Below, one piece after another: positions 1 through 7,185 of a stretch of 64,000 nt of DNA. A model generated the notes under the pieces. It was not told the origin of the DNA. It made no database searches and saw only the letters and a program-made list of their open reading frames with translations. Position 1 is the first letter of the stretch. Each line of letters starts with the position of its first letter. Source of the DNA: Methylobacterium sp. Leaf125 (GTDB lineage Bacteria > Pseudomonadota > Alphaproteobacteria > Rhizobiales > Beijerinckiaceae); contig NZ_LMNU01000001.1 in assembly GCF_001423085.1 (NCBI RefSeq), forward strand, positions 427,495-491,494. Reading direction: 5' to 3'. A program made the position numbers and the translations under genes.

Positions 1-110
1 CCGGCGCGGCCGCCAGCCAGGTGCTGGGCGCCGCCTCGGAGCTCTCGCGCCAGTCCGAGCATCTCAGCGCCGAGGTCCAGCGCTTCCTGGCCACCGTGCG
101 CGCCGCCTGA
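1..110 (+). CDS. methyl-accepting chemotaxis protein, C-terminal end (partial)
   Basis: Only the last 35 codons are present; the frame enters from the left edge and stops at 108-110. The residues are Ala/Ser/Gln/Glu rich with heptad spacing and include ASELSRQSEHLSAEVQRFLA. This is how the cytoplasmic signalling coiled coil of alphaproteobacterial chemoreceptors usually ends, with a short tail after it. In that family the domain docks CheA and CheW and is methylated on Gln/Glu. The sensor domain lies outside the window, so the ligand cannot be judged. Family assignment rests on a short piece. Confidence 0.6.
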   Translation, partial: GAAASQVLGAASELSRQSEHLSAEVQRFLATVRAA

Positions 111-161
111 GCGGCGCCAGAGGCCGCCACGAACGGACGGACCACGGACAGACGGACAAGG

Positions 162-187
162 AAGGGCCCGGCGCGTTCCGGGCCCTT
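162..187. terminator. hairpin between convergent genes, probable bidirectional terminator
   Basis: Perfect 10-bp inverted repeat, AAGGGCCCGG and CCGGGCCCTT, around a 6-nt loop. It lies between the receptor stop on the plus strand and the end of the small minus-strand gene at 201. A short T-rich stretch follows on the plus side. Confidence 0.7.
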
Positions 188-200
188 CGTCGTTTCGGGC

Positions 201-473
201 TCAGCGGCTGCCGGTGCCGGACTTCGTGCCGGTGCTGCCCGAGGCGGTGCCGGATTCATGGGATCCCGCGCCCGAATGGCCGGTCGAGCCCGTGGTCGCT
301 CCCTTCTCATGGCCGGGCGCGTAACCCGAGGCGCCGGGGGCACCGTACTGAGATCCGTTCTGCTGCATCTCCTGTCCGGGTGCGTTGTTGGCGGATCCCG
401 GGCCACTGCCGGCGGCGAAGGCGACCGTGCTGAGGGCGAACGTGCTGGCGAGGGCGAGTGTGACGGCTTTCAT
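201..473 (-). CDS. small secreted Gly/Ser/Thr-rich protein, unknown function
   Basis: A 90-residue protein. Residues 1-20 (MKAVTLALASTFALSTVAFA) form a clear signal peptide with an AFA-type cleavage site. The mature part is low complexity, rich in Gly, Ser, Thr, Ala and His, with repeated GS, TG and SG steps and no recognisable fold. The start at 473 is chosen because AAGGAG sits about 7 nt upstream and the signal peptide begins there; a longer in-frame extension adds no signal. Small disordered exported proteins like this are common in Methylobacterium, but I recognise no named family. It may be periplasmic and stress related; that is a guess. Confidence 0.65.
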   Translation of the reverse strand: MKAVTLALASTFALSTVAFAAGSGPGSANNAPGQEMQQNGSQYGAPGASGYAPGHEKGATTGSTGHSGAGSHESGTASGSTGTKSGTGSR

Positions 474-621
474 GAAGAACTCCTTGCACCACTGCATTGG
501 GGGCCGGACAACGTCGGCTCGGCGCGCGGCGTTCCCAAAAACTTCCGTGCGTCCCTGCATCGATCTTCCCTATGATGCCGGGATGAAATCGGGCGCCGAT
601 CTTGCGGATGCGGCTTGAACA

Positions 622-645
622 GCACGGCAATACCTGAGGCCGTGC
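622..645 (-). terminator. hairpin downstream of the gamma-carbonic-anhydrase-like gene
   Basis: Seven-bp arms GCACGGC and GCCGTGC around a 10-nt loop, 22 nt beyond the stop codon of the minus-strand gene ending at 668. No T tract follows, so it may only stabilise the mRNA end. Confidence 0.4.
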
Positions 646-667
646 CGTTCTTCGCGAGCCGGAGACG

Positions 668-1687
668 CTACGCCAGCGCCGCTTCCGCCCGCCGATAGGC
701 CATCCCGTGGGCGACGTAGCCCTCGACCACCCGGGTCATCATGGTGCGTTTCTCCGCATCCAGGACCCCGAGGATGCGGGCCGGGCGTCCGCCCCAGAGA
801 TGGCCGCCCTCCAGGAGCTGGCCCGGATCGGTGGTGGCGCCGGCGGCCAGCAGCACGTCGTCGGCGATCACGGTGCCGGGGGCGACGACGCAGCCGATGC
901 CGATGAGGCTGCGTGCACCGATGCGGCAGTCGGCGAGGCGGACATTGTGCCCGACCGTGGTGTCGCGCCCCAAGACGACGCCCTCGCCCCGGGTCCGGAT
1001 GACGGTGTTGTCCTGGATGTTGGTGTTGGCCCCGACCACGATGGGACCGACCTCGGCGTGGAGGTCGCAGGAGAACAGCACCGTGGAGCCGGCCCCGAGG
1101 GCGATCCGGCCGCGCAGGCGCGCGGTGCGGGCGACGTAGACGCTGGGATCGGGGTCCGGCTCGTCGGCGGGCGGGAGCGCCGGCAGGTCGCCGGAGGCCT
1201 CGCGCAGGCGCTCCGCCTGCTCGGCGATCTGCGGCAGGCTGATCGCCCGCACCGCCTTGGCGGGGCTGCCCGCATAGGCGAAGCCGGCGGCGAGGTGCGC
1301 CCGTGGGAAGACGGTGGCCCCCGCCTCGATCAGGACACCGTTTTCCACGCTCGCCCCATCGAGCACGATGACGTCGTCCTCGATCACCACGTCCGAGCCG
1401 ACGGTGCAGGCATGCACCACGGCGTTGCGGCCCACCGTCACCCGGTCGCCGATCAGGGTCGGATAGGTGTTGGTCGCGATGTGCACGGTGGAGCGGTGGC
1501 CGAGCCAGAAGCGCTCGCCGATGACGATCCGGTCCCCGTCGGCGCGGATCACGCTGTAGTCGCCGAGCCAGGCCTGGGCGCCGAGGGTGGCGTCGCCGAT
1601 CACCGTGCTCGCGCGACCGCACCAGACCGGACGGGCCGAGAACACCGGCAGGGCGCCCTCATGGGGCAGGATCAGCTCTGGGGTCAC
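668..1687 (-). CDS. tandem (double) gamma-class carbonic anhydrase-like hexapeptide protein
   Basis: A 339-residue protein made of two left-handed beta-helix halves (about 25-145 and 185-305), each resembling the gamma-carbonic anhydrase/YrdA/PaaY family, which normally has one domain of about 170-200 residues. Hexapeptide turns run through both halves. Numbered against Cam of Methanosarcina, the N-half keeps Arg48, Asp50 and the His81 and His122 equivalents (His69, His92) but has Arg87 for His117. The C-half keeps Gln225 and His247 (= His117) but has Arg231 and Ala252 for the other two. One complete three-His site could therefore form only between halves. GTG at 1687 is preferred because AAGGAC lies about 10 nt upstream; an ATG at 1738 has no ribosome site. 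Carbonic anhydrase activity is plausible but unproved; a scaffold or acyltransferase role is possible. Confidence 0.85.
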   Translation of the reverse strand: MTPELILPHEGALPVFSARPVWCGRASTVIGDATLGAQAWLGDYSVIRADGDRIVIGERFWLGHRSTVHIATNTYPTLIGDRVTVGRNAVVHACTVGSDVVIEDDVIVLDGASVENGVLIEAGATVFPRAHLAAGFAYAGSPAKAVRAISLPQIAEQAERLREASGDLPALPPADEPDPDPSVYVARTARLRGRIALGAGSTVLFSCDLHAEVGPIVVGANTNIQDNTVIRTRGEGVVLGRDTTVGHNVRLADCRIGARSLIGIGCVVAPGTVIADDVLLAAGATTDPGQLLEGGHLWGGRPARILGVLDAEKRTMMTRVVEGYVAHGMAYRRAEAALA

Positions 1688-1807
1688 GGCGAAAATGTCC
1701 TTCGCATCCCGGTGGCATCGCCGGGCGTTCGGGGGCATAGAGCGCCCGTGCCCGTGAGGTCAGGTTCGCCGGGCCTCGTCAAGGGTGTACCGCCCGAAGG
1801 CGGTCCG

Positions 1808-1885
1808 CCCAAGCCCCTCGCCCAAGCCCCTCGCCCAAACCACCGGCCCAAGCCCCTCGCCCAAGTCCCTCGCCCAAGTCCCGGT
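1808..1885. repeat. 13-bp tandem repeat, six copies
   Basis: Six head-to-tail copies of a 13-bp unit near CCCAAGCCCCTCG, at 1808, 1821, 1834, 1847, 1860 and 1873. Copies 1, 2 and 4 are identical, copy 5 differs at one position, and copies 3 and 6 are degenerate. It lies in the gap between the gamma-carbonic-anhydrase-like gene and moaE, which are transcribed away from each other. Confidence 0.9.
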
Positions 1886-1977
1886 TCCGGACCCCTGCTG
1901 TCGAGCGCCTGTTTTCGCCTTCTGTCGTCAGTCGCCTTGTTCCCAACCGCCGTTCCGAGGTCAGCCCGGGGAAGCCC

Positions 1978-2454
1978 ATGCCCGATGTCAGCATCCAGAG
2001 CGCACCCTTCGACGCGAGCGCCGAGATCGCCCGGCTCACCCGCGATCTCGGCGGCAGCGTCGGCGCCATCGTCACCTTCACGGGCCTGTGCCGCGACGAG
2101 CGCGGCCGCCTCACCGGGCTCGAACTCGAGCATTACCCCGGCATGGCCGAGGCGGAGATCGGCCGGGTGGTCGAGACCGCGCGTGCGCGCTGGCCGCTCC
2201 AGGGCGTATGCGTGATCCACCGCCACGGACTCGTGGCCCCGGGGGAGGGCATCGTCCTCGTGGTCACCGCGTCCAGCCACCGGATCGCAGCCTTCGAGGC
2301 CGCGAGCTTCCTGATGGATTACCTCAAGACGCGGGCCCCGTTCTGGAAGCGCGAGCACCTCGCCGACGGCACCACGGGCGGGTGGGTCGAGGCGACGGAG
2401 GCCGACGACCGCGCCGCTGCGCGCTGGGACCAGGAAGCCGGCGCCCCGCGCTAG
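1978..2454 (+). CDS. moaE: molybdopterin synthase catalytic subunit MoaE
   Basis: 158 residues, normal for MoaE. Family landmarks are the N-terminal GAIVTFTGLCRD, LELEHYPGMAE, HRHGLVAPGE, and near the C-terminus TRAPFWKREHL, which carries the lysine that contacts the MoaD C-terminus. With MoaD, the enzyme transfers two sulfurs to cyclic pyranopterin monophosphate to make molybdopterin, the precursor of molybdenum cofactor, in the cytoplasm. No moaD or other mo-genes are adjacent, so the sulfur-carrier partner must be elsewhere. The 13-bp repeat array lies about 90 bp upstream. The C-terminal Asp/Ala-rich tail is unremarkable. Confidence 0.95.
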   Translation: MPDVSIQSAPFDASAEIARLTRDLGGSVGAIVTFTGLCRDERGRLTGLELEHYPGMAEAEIGRVVETARARWPLQGVCVIHRHGLVAPGEGIVLVVTASSHRIAAFEAASFLMDYLKTRAPFWKREHLADGTTGGWVEATEADDRAAARWDQEAGAPR

Positions 2455-2617
2455 CCTTGCGCCGATGCCGACCGGTCGCGGGACCAGGCGGCGGAACCCA
2501 AGCTGAGCTGGCGACATCCTCCCGCAGGATGGGCCGGGCGCAGCGCGGACGGGCCTGCCCGGTGACCCGCCCGAAATCCGCGTGCCCGACCCGGCATGCC
2601 AGGAGCCCAAACCGTTC

Positions 2618-3886
2618 ATGGCCATTCCCTTCCTCAGCGAGGAGCCCGCCGGTCCGCGCCCGCGCAGCTGGTCCCTGACCGTCTCCGGCATCGCCGTCGT
2701 GTCCTTCATCGCCGTCCTGGCACTCGCCTGGATGGCGGCCTCGACGCTGCTCCTCGTCTTCGCCGGCATTCTGCTCGGCGTCTTCCTCGACGGCCTGACG
2801 CGCCTTCTCGGCCAGGTGCTGCCCGCAGGCCGGGGCTTGCGCCTCAGCCTCGTCAGCCTCGTGCTCGCCGGCCTGACCCTCGCCCTGATCGCCTTCGGGG
2901 GCGCCACGATCGTGCAGCAGGGGCGGGACCTCGGACAGACCGTGGCGTCCCAGGCCGGCACCGTGCGCGACCGGCTGAAGGATTACGGTATCGACGTGCC
3001 CGAGATCGTCCCGGGCAAGGGCGATGCAAACAAGGGCGGTGAAAACAAGGGCGGCGGGCCCAAGGACGGCGAGAACGCGAGCGGAGAGAGCAAGGACGGC
3101 ACCCCCGGTGGGGACGCGAAATCCGGCGGCGGGGGCGATTCGAGTCCTCGGCGCGACGACGGTTCCCTGTCCTCGGGCCAGAAGCCCGGCGGCCTCACGG
3201 GTCTCGCTTCGGGGGCAATGAAGAGCCCCGGCTCGCTGCTGTCGGATGCTGGCAGCGTGCTCGGGCCGGCGGCCACCGTGGTGATCGGCCTGTTCAGCGC
3301 GCTCGGTAACGCCCTCGTCATCATCTTCCTGGGCCTCTCGGTGGCGGCAGATCCGGGCGCCTACCGGGACGGGCTCGTCCGCTTCGTGCCGCCGGCGCAT
3401 CGCGACCGCGCCACCGCCCTCCTCGACGGCATGGGGGAGACCCTGCGCCACTGGCTCTTCGGCCAGCTCATCACCATGGCGGTGATCTTCGTCTGCACCT
3501 GGGCCGGCCTCGCCTTCCTGGGCATCGGCGGCGCCCTCATCCTGGGCCTCCAGGCCGGGCTGCTCGCCTTCATCCCGACCATCGGCCCGCTGATCGCCGG
3601 CGTCGTGATCCTGCTGGCCTCCCTGGCCTCGGGCACCACGGCGCTGCTGGGGGCCCTCGGCGTCTACCTCGCGGTGCAGACCCTGGAGAGCTATGGGCTG
3701 ACGCCCTTCATCCAGAAGCAGGCCCTCGACATCCCTCCGGCTACGATCTTCGCCGGGCAGCTCGTGCTCGGCGTGATCTTCGGCCTCTGGGGCATCGCCC
3801 TGGCCCTGCCGCTGATGGCGGTGGCGAAGGTGCTGCTGGCGCAGCTCTATATCGAGGACACCCTGCACGAGGAGACGGAGGACTGA
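2618..3886 (+). CDS. AI-2E family (PerM-like) membrane transporter with a disordered insert
   Basis: 422 residues. The N-terminus has hydrophobic helices at about 20-90 and the C-terminal half has the conserved membrane core with FIPTIGPLIAGV and the ending ILGLQAGLLAF...GIALALPLMAVAKVLL typical of AI-2E/PerM proteins (PF01594). Members have been linked to export of small molecules or to Na+/H+ exchange; the substrate here is unknown. Between residues about 125 and 205 sits a Gly/Lys/Asp/Ser-rich insert, probably disordered, splitting the usual soluble segment. ATG 2618 follows AGGAG at a 12-nt spacing; a GTG start at 2582 is the alternative. It is followed by a strong hairpin shared with convergent xerD. 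Confidence 0.85.
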   Translation: MAIPFLSEEPAGPRPRSWSLTVSGIAVVSFIAVLALAWMAASTLLLVFAGILLGVFLDGLTRLLGQVLPAGRGLRLSLVSLVLAGLTLALIAFGGATIVQQGRDLGQTVASQAGTVRDRLKDYGIDVPEIVPGKGDANKGGENKGGGPKDGENASGESKDGTPGGDAKSGGGGDSSPRRDDGSLSSGQKPGGLTGLASGAMKSPGSLLSDAGSVLGPAATVVIGLFSALGNALVIIFLGLSVAADPGAYRDGLVRFVPPAHRDRATALLDGMGETLRHWLFGQLITMAVIFVCTWAGLAFLGIGGALILGLQAGLLAFIPTIGPLIAGVVILLASLASGTTALLGALGVYLAVQTLESYGLTPFIQKQALDIPPATIFAGQLVLGVIFGLWGIALALPLMAVAKVLLAQLYIEDTLHEETED

Positions 3887-3920
3887 GACGCCCTTCGGTC
3901 GTGGGGCGGGTTCGGAGCGT

Positions 3921-3946
3921 CCGGCGGCGGCTCGTGCCGCCGCCGG
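3921..3946. terminator. bidirectional terminator hairpin between the AI-2E gene and xerD
   Basis: Perfect 11-bp stem CCGGCGGCGGC / GCCGCCGCCGG with a TCGT loop, placed in the 63-bp gap between two convergent genes. There is no T tract on either side. Confidence 0.75.
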
Positions 3947-3949
3947 GCC

Positions 3950-5038
3950 TCACTCGTCCATCAGGGGATGCAGGTCGCGGACCATGCTCTTCAGGCGCTC
4001 GTCGAGGACGTGGGTGTAGATCTGCGTCGTCGAGATGTCGGCGTGGCCGAGGAGTTCCTGGACGATGCGCAGGTCCGCGCCGTTCTGCAGGAGGTGGCTC
4101 GCGAAGGCGTGGCGCAGCACGTGCGGACTGACCCGGTCCGCCCGCAGGCCGGCCGCCGCCGCCACCGTCTTCAGATCGCGGGCGAACGACTGCCGGGTCA
4201 GGTGACCGCTCTCGCTGTCTGCGGGAAACAGCCAGGGGCCCTCGGCGCGCAGGTGGGCGAGGTGGTCGCGCATGGCGCTCCGGGCGATCTCCGTGAGCGG
4301 CACCAGCCGCTCGCGCCCGCCCTTGCCCTTGACCACGAGGTAGCGCTCCTTCGTGGAGGCCGCCGCCCGGGGCAGGGCGATGAGTTCCGAGACGCGCAGG
4401 CCCGTGGCGTAGAGAAGCTCGATCAGGCAGAGCAGGCGCGTGCCCCGCGCGCGCGCCGCGGTGCCGTCTCCGGTCGCGCCCTCACCGGTCGCACCTTGAG
4501 CGGTCGCACCCTGGGCTGTCGTCTCCGGGCCAGTCGCACCTTGGCGCGCCACGGCCAGCAGCCGGTCGACCTCCGCCACCGAAAGCACCTTGGGCAGGGC
4601 CCGGACCCGGCGCGGACCGCCGATCGGGGCGCTGGGGTCGTCCTCGGCCAGACCCTCGGCGTAGAGGAAGCGGTGGAAGCCCCGGATGCAGGACAGACGC
4701 CGTGCCGCCGAAGCTGCCGAGAGGCCGCGCGTCTCGAGGTCGGCGAGGTAGGCCCGCAGGGGCGCCGCTTCGAGCGCGACGGGGTCGTGCCCGCCCCGTG
4801 CCAGGGCGGCGAGGTAGTCCGCGAGGTCGCGTCGGTAGGCCGCGAGGGTGTTGGCGGCCGCGCCCCGCTCGGCGGCGAGCATGTCGAGGTAGTCGCGGAT
4901 CAGGAGGTCGCCCGCGGACATTTCGACCGCGGGCATCCCTGTGGCGGGGGTCTCGGGTCCGGGGATTTCGGCCGGAGGAATTTTGACCGCAGCGATCTTG
5001 GCCGCCCGGTTCGGATGAGGGGTCGGTGCCCGCGTCAC
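3950..5038 (-). CDS. xerD: site-specific tyrosine recombinase XerD with a pentapeptide-repeat insert
   Basis: 362 residues; XerD is usually about 300. An N-terminal SAM-like core-binding domain (about 43-130) and a C-terminal catalytic domain are present with the full set of residues: Arg in ATGLRVSELI, Lys in VVKGKGGRERL, HVLR (His306, Arg309), His332 in LLGHADI and Tyr341 in TQIYTHV. With XerC it resolves chromosome dimers at dif near the division site, activated by FtsK. Extra length comes from a Pro-rich N-terminal extension of about 40 residues and an in-frame insert at about 165-190 encoded by the 15-bp repeat at 4470-4544. The GTG start overlaps the upstream stop in GTGA; a later Met before SAGDLL is possible. 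Confidence 0.93.
   Translation of the reverse strand: MTRAPTPHPNRAAKIAAVKIPPAEIPGPETPATGMPAVEMSAGDLLIRDYLDMLAAERGAAANTLAAYRRDLADYLAALARGGHDPVALEAAPLRAYLADLETRGLSAASAARRLSCIRGFHRFLYAEGLAEDDPSAPIGGPRRVRALPKVLSVAEVDRLLAVARQGATGPETTAQGATAQGATGEGATGDGTAARARGTRLLCLIELLYATGLRVSELIALPRAAASTKERYLVVKGKGGRERLVPLTEIARSAMRDHLAHLRAEGPWLFPADSESGHLTRQSFARDLKTVAAAAGLRADRVSPHVLRHAFASHLLQNGADLRIVQELLGHADISTTQIYTHVLDERLKSMVRDLHPLMDE
4470..4544. repeat. 15-bp tandem repeat inside xerD, five copies
   Basis: Five units of 15 bp at 4470, 4485, 4500, 4515 and 4530, consensus near CCGGTCGCACCTTGG. Read on the minus strand they encode QGATG, PETTA, QGATA, QGATG and EGATG in frame. The unit length is a multiple of three, so copy changes keep the frame. 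Confidence 0.9.
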
Positions 5039-5187
5039 CGGTTCGGCGGCTGGAGCTTCGAGGCGGGGATGGTCACGCTCATCTCGCGCGGCGTCGGCAC
5101 CACGAAGGTCGCCAGCGCGAACATCCCCGCGAAGGCGAGCCCGGCCAGGATGGCGAGGGTGGCGAGGAAACGGAACAGGGTCGGCAC
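5035..5187 (-). CDS. 50-residue single-pass membrane protein upstream of xerD
   Basis: Residues 5-28 (FRFLATLAILAGLAFAGMFALATF) form one transmembrane helix, followed by VVPTPREMSVTIPASKL, which I recall as a conserved tail in small proteins next to xerD in Rhizobiales. GTG at 5187 is preferred because GAGG lies 9 nt upstream; the frame can be extended to 5340, but that part is Arg/Pro-rich and unlike a real N-terminus. Its stop overlaps the xerD GTG, so the two are probably translated together. Function unknown; a membrane-linked role near XerD is only an idea from context. Confidence 0.75.
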   Translation of the reverse strand: MPTLFRFLATLAILAGLAFAGMFALATFVVPTPREMSVTIPASKLQPPNR

Positions 5188-5413
5188 TCGGACGAACCTC
5201 GATCGTGCGGCGCTGGGGACGTGAGCGCGCCTCGGGGGCCAGATGGCTTCAGGAGCCGGATGTGGCTGACGACAAGCTTGGGGTTGCATCACGGGCCGAC
5301 GCCGATGGCAATGACTTCGCGGCCACAGGCGGCGCGGCATTCCGGTGCGCGCGCCGTCCCGGGTGCTTCGCCCCCACCGGAAAACGCGCTAAGACCCGCC
5401 CAACGATGTGTAG

Positions 5414-6070
5414 ATGAACGTGATGACCGAAGTCCCTCCTCAGGGCGGCGTCCCGCCCCCGGGTGAACCGCCGGACGCCGCCGCCGGCGGCGAGCCGATC
5501 GAACTGCGTCTCCGCCGGGCCCTCGGGCACCGGTCGATCGTGCTCGTCGGCCTCATGGGAGCTGGCAAGAGTACCGTCGGCCGGCGCCTGGCCACGCGCC
5601 TCGGCCTGATGTTCAAGGATGCCGACAACGAGATCGAGACGGCGGCCAAGCTCACGATCCCGGATATCTTCGCGATCTACGGCGAGCCGAGCTTCCGCGA
5701 TGGCGAGGAGCGGGTCATCGCCCGCCTGATGCGCGAGGGCCCCCTGGTGCTGGCCACCGGCGGCGGCGCGTTCATGCGCGAGACGACCCGCGCCCGCATC
5801 GCCGAGGGCGGCGTCTCGATCTGGCTGAAGGCCGAGCTCGACGTGCTGATGCGCCGGGTCCGCAAGCGCGGCGGGCGCCCGCTCCTTCAGACCGAAGACC
5901 CCGAGGAGACCCTGCGCCAGCTCATGGCCCAGCGCCATCCGGTCTACGCCACCGCCGACGTGGAGGTGATCTCCCGCGACGTCGCCCACGACCGGGTCGT
6001 GCAGGACGTCATGGAAGCGCTCGACGCCTACCTGAACCGACCCTCGCAGACCGGGATCGCAGCCCAGTGA
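5414..6070 (+). CDS. aroK: shikimate kinase
   Basis: 218 residues, slightly longer than usual because of an N-terminal extension of about 35 residues. P-loop [11 protein letters not shown], the shikimate-binding [16 protein letters not shown] and the LATGGGAFM loop are all present. It phosphorylates the 3-hydroxyl of shikimate with ATP in the cytoplasm, the fifth step of the shikimate pathway. Its stop codon overlaps the aroB start in GTGA, so aroK and aroB form a coupled pair as in many alphaproteobacteria. An in-frame ATG four codons in (in MNVMTEV) is a possible alternative start. Confidence 0.95.
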   Translation: MNVMTEVPPQGGVPPPGEPPDAAAGGEPIELRLRRALGHRSIVLVGLMGAGKSTVGRRLATRLGLMFKDADNEIETAAKLTIPDIFAIYGEPSFRDGEERVIARLMREGPLVLATGGGAFMRETTRARIAEGGVSIWLKAELDVLMRRVRKRGGRPLLQTEDPEETLRQLMAQRHPVYATADVEVISRDVAHDRVVQDVMEALDAYLNRPSQTGIAAQ

Positions 6071-7185
6071 CCGACCGCCTCACCGTGGCCGTTCCCCTCG
6101 ATCAGGGGCGGGCCTACGACATCCTGATCGGACGCGGCCTCCTCGACGAGGCCGGCCGGCACGTGGCTGCCCTCGGGGCGAAGGCGGCGGTGATCGTCTC
6201 CGACACCAACGTGGCCGCCCTCTACGGCGCGCGTCTGCAGGACGGCCTCGCGGCGGCAGGCCTGCGCTCGGGCCTCGTCACCGTAGCCCCTGGCGAGGCC
6301 TCGAAATCCTACGCCACCTACGCGGCGGTCTGCGACGGGCTCCTCGCCCACAAGGTCGAGCGCAACGACCTCGTGGTGGCCCTCGGCGGTGGCGTCGTCG
6401 GCGACCTGGCGGGCTTCGCGGCCGCCACCCTGCGCCGCGGCGTGCGCTTCGTGCAGGCGCCCACCAGTCTCCTCGCCCAGGTCGATTCCTCGGTCGGTGG
6501 CAAGACCGGGATCAACTCGCCCCACGGCAAGAACCTCATCGGCGCCTTCCACCAGCCCCGCCTGGTGCTCGCCGACACCGCCACCCTCGACACCCTGTCG
6601 GAGCGGGAGATGCGGGCGGGCTACGCGGAGGTGGCCAAGTACGGCCTCATCAACGATGCCGCCTTCTTCGACTGGTGCGAAGCGCACTGGGCCGGGATTT
6701 TCGCGGGCGGGCCGGAGCGCGACGAGGCCGTGGCGATCTGCTGCCGCTCCAAGGCCGGCGTGGTGGTGCGCGACGAGCGCGAGGACGGCGAGCGCGCCCT
6801 GCTCAACCTCGGCCACACCTTCGCGCACGCCCTGGAGCGCCTGACCGGCTACGAGTCCGCCCGCCTCGTCCACGGCGAGGCGGTGGCGATCGGACTCGCA
6901 CTGGCCTTCCGCTTCTCCGCCCGCCTCGGCCTGTGCCCGGGCCAGGACGCGGGCCGGGTCGCCAACCACCTGGCTCTGGCCGGCCTGCCGACCCGGCTCC
7001 AGGCGGTGCCCGGCGGCTGCGGCGACGCCGATGCCCTCGTGGCGGCGATGGCGCAGGACAAGAAGGTGCGCGACGGCGCGCTGACCTTCATCCTGGCCCG
7101 CGGCATCGGCCAGAGCTTCATCGCGCCCGGCATCGACGGCGCCGAGGTCCGCGCCTTTCTGAATGCCGAACTGAGTGCCGCTTGA
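6067..7185 (+). CDS. aroB: 3-dehydroquinate synthase
   Basis: 372 residues, the family norm. NAD-binding and active-site signatures include [34 protein letters not shown], the [10 protein letters not shown] segment and the metal-ligand motif [11 protein letters not shown]. It converts DAHP to 3-dehydroquinate in the shikimate pathway using NAD and a divalent metal. The GTG start overlaps the aroK stop by 4 nt, and its own stop overlaps the TTG start of the sensor kinase that follows, so translation of three genes in a row may be linked. Confidence 0.96.
   Translation: MTDRLTVAVPLDQGRAYDILIGRGLLDEAGRHVAALGAKAAVIVSDTNVAALYGARLQDGLAAAGLRSGLVTVAPGEASKSYATYAAVCDGLLAHKVERNDLVVALGGGVVGDLAGFAAATLRRGVRFVQAPTSLLAQVDSSVGGKTGINSPHGKNLIGAFHQPRLVLADTATLDTLSEREMRAGYAEVAKYGLINDAAFFDWCEAHWAGIFAGGPERDEAVAICCRSKAGVVVRDEREDGERALLNLGHTFAHALERLTGYESARLVHGEAVAIGLALAFRFSARLGLCPGQDAGRVANHLALAGLPTRLQAVPGGCGDADALVAAMAQDKKVRDGALTFILARGIGQSFIAPGIDGAEVRAFLNAELSAA

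Noticed and set aside
3950..5038. Tyrosine recombinase as a phage or island integrase
   Set aside because: All motifs and the context fit chromosomal XerD; there is no tRNA, attachment-site repeat or cargo nearby.
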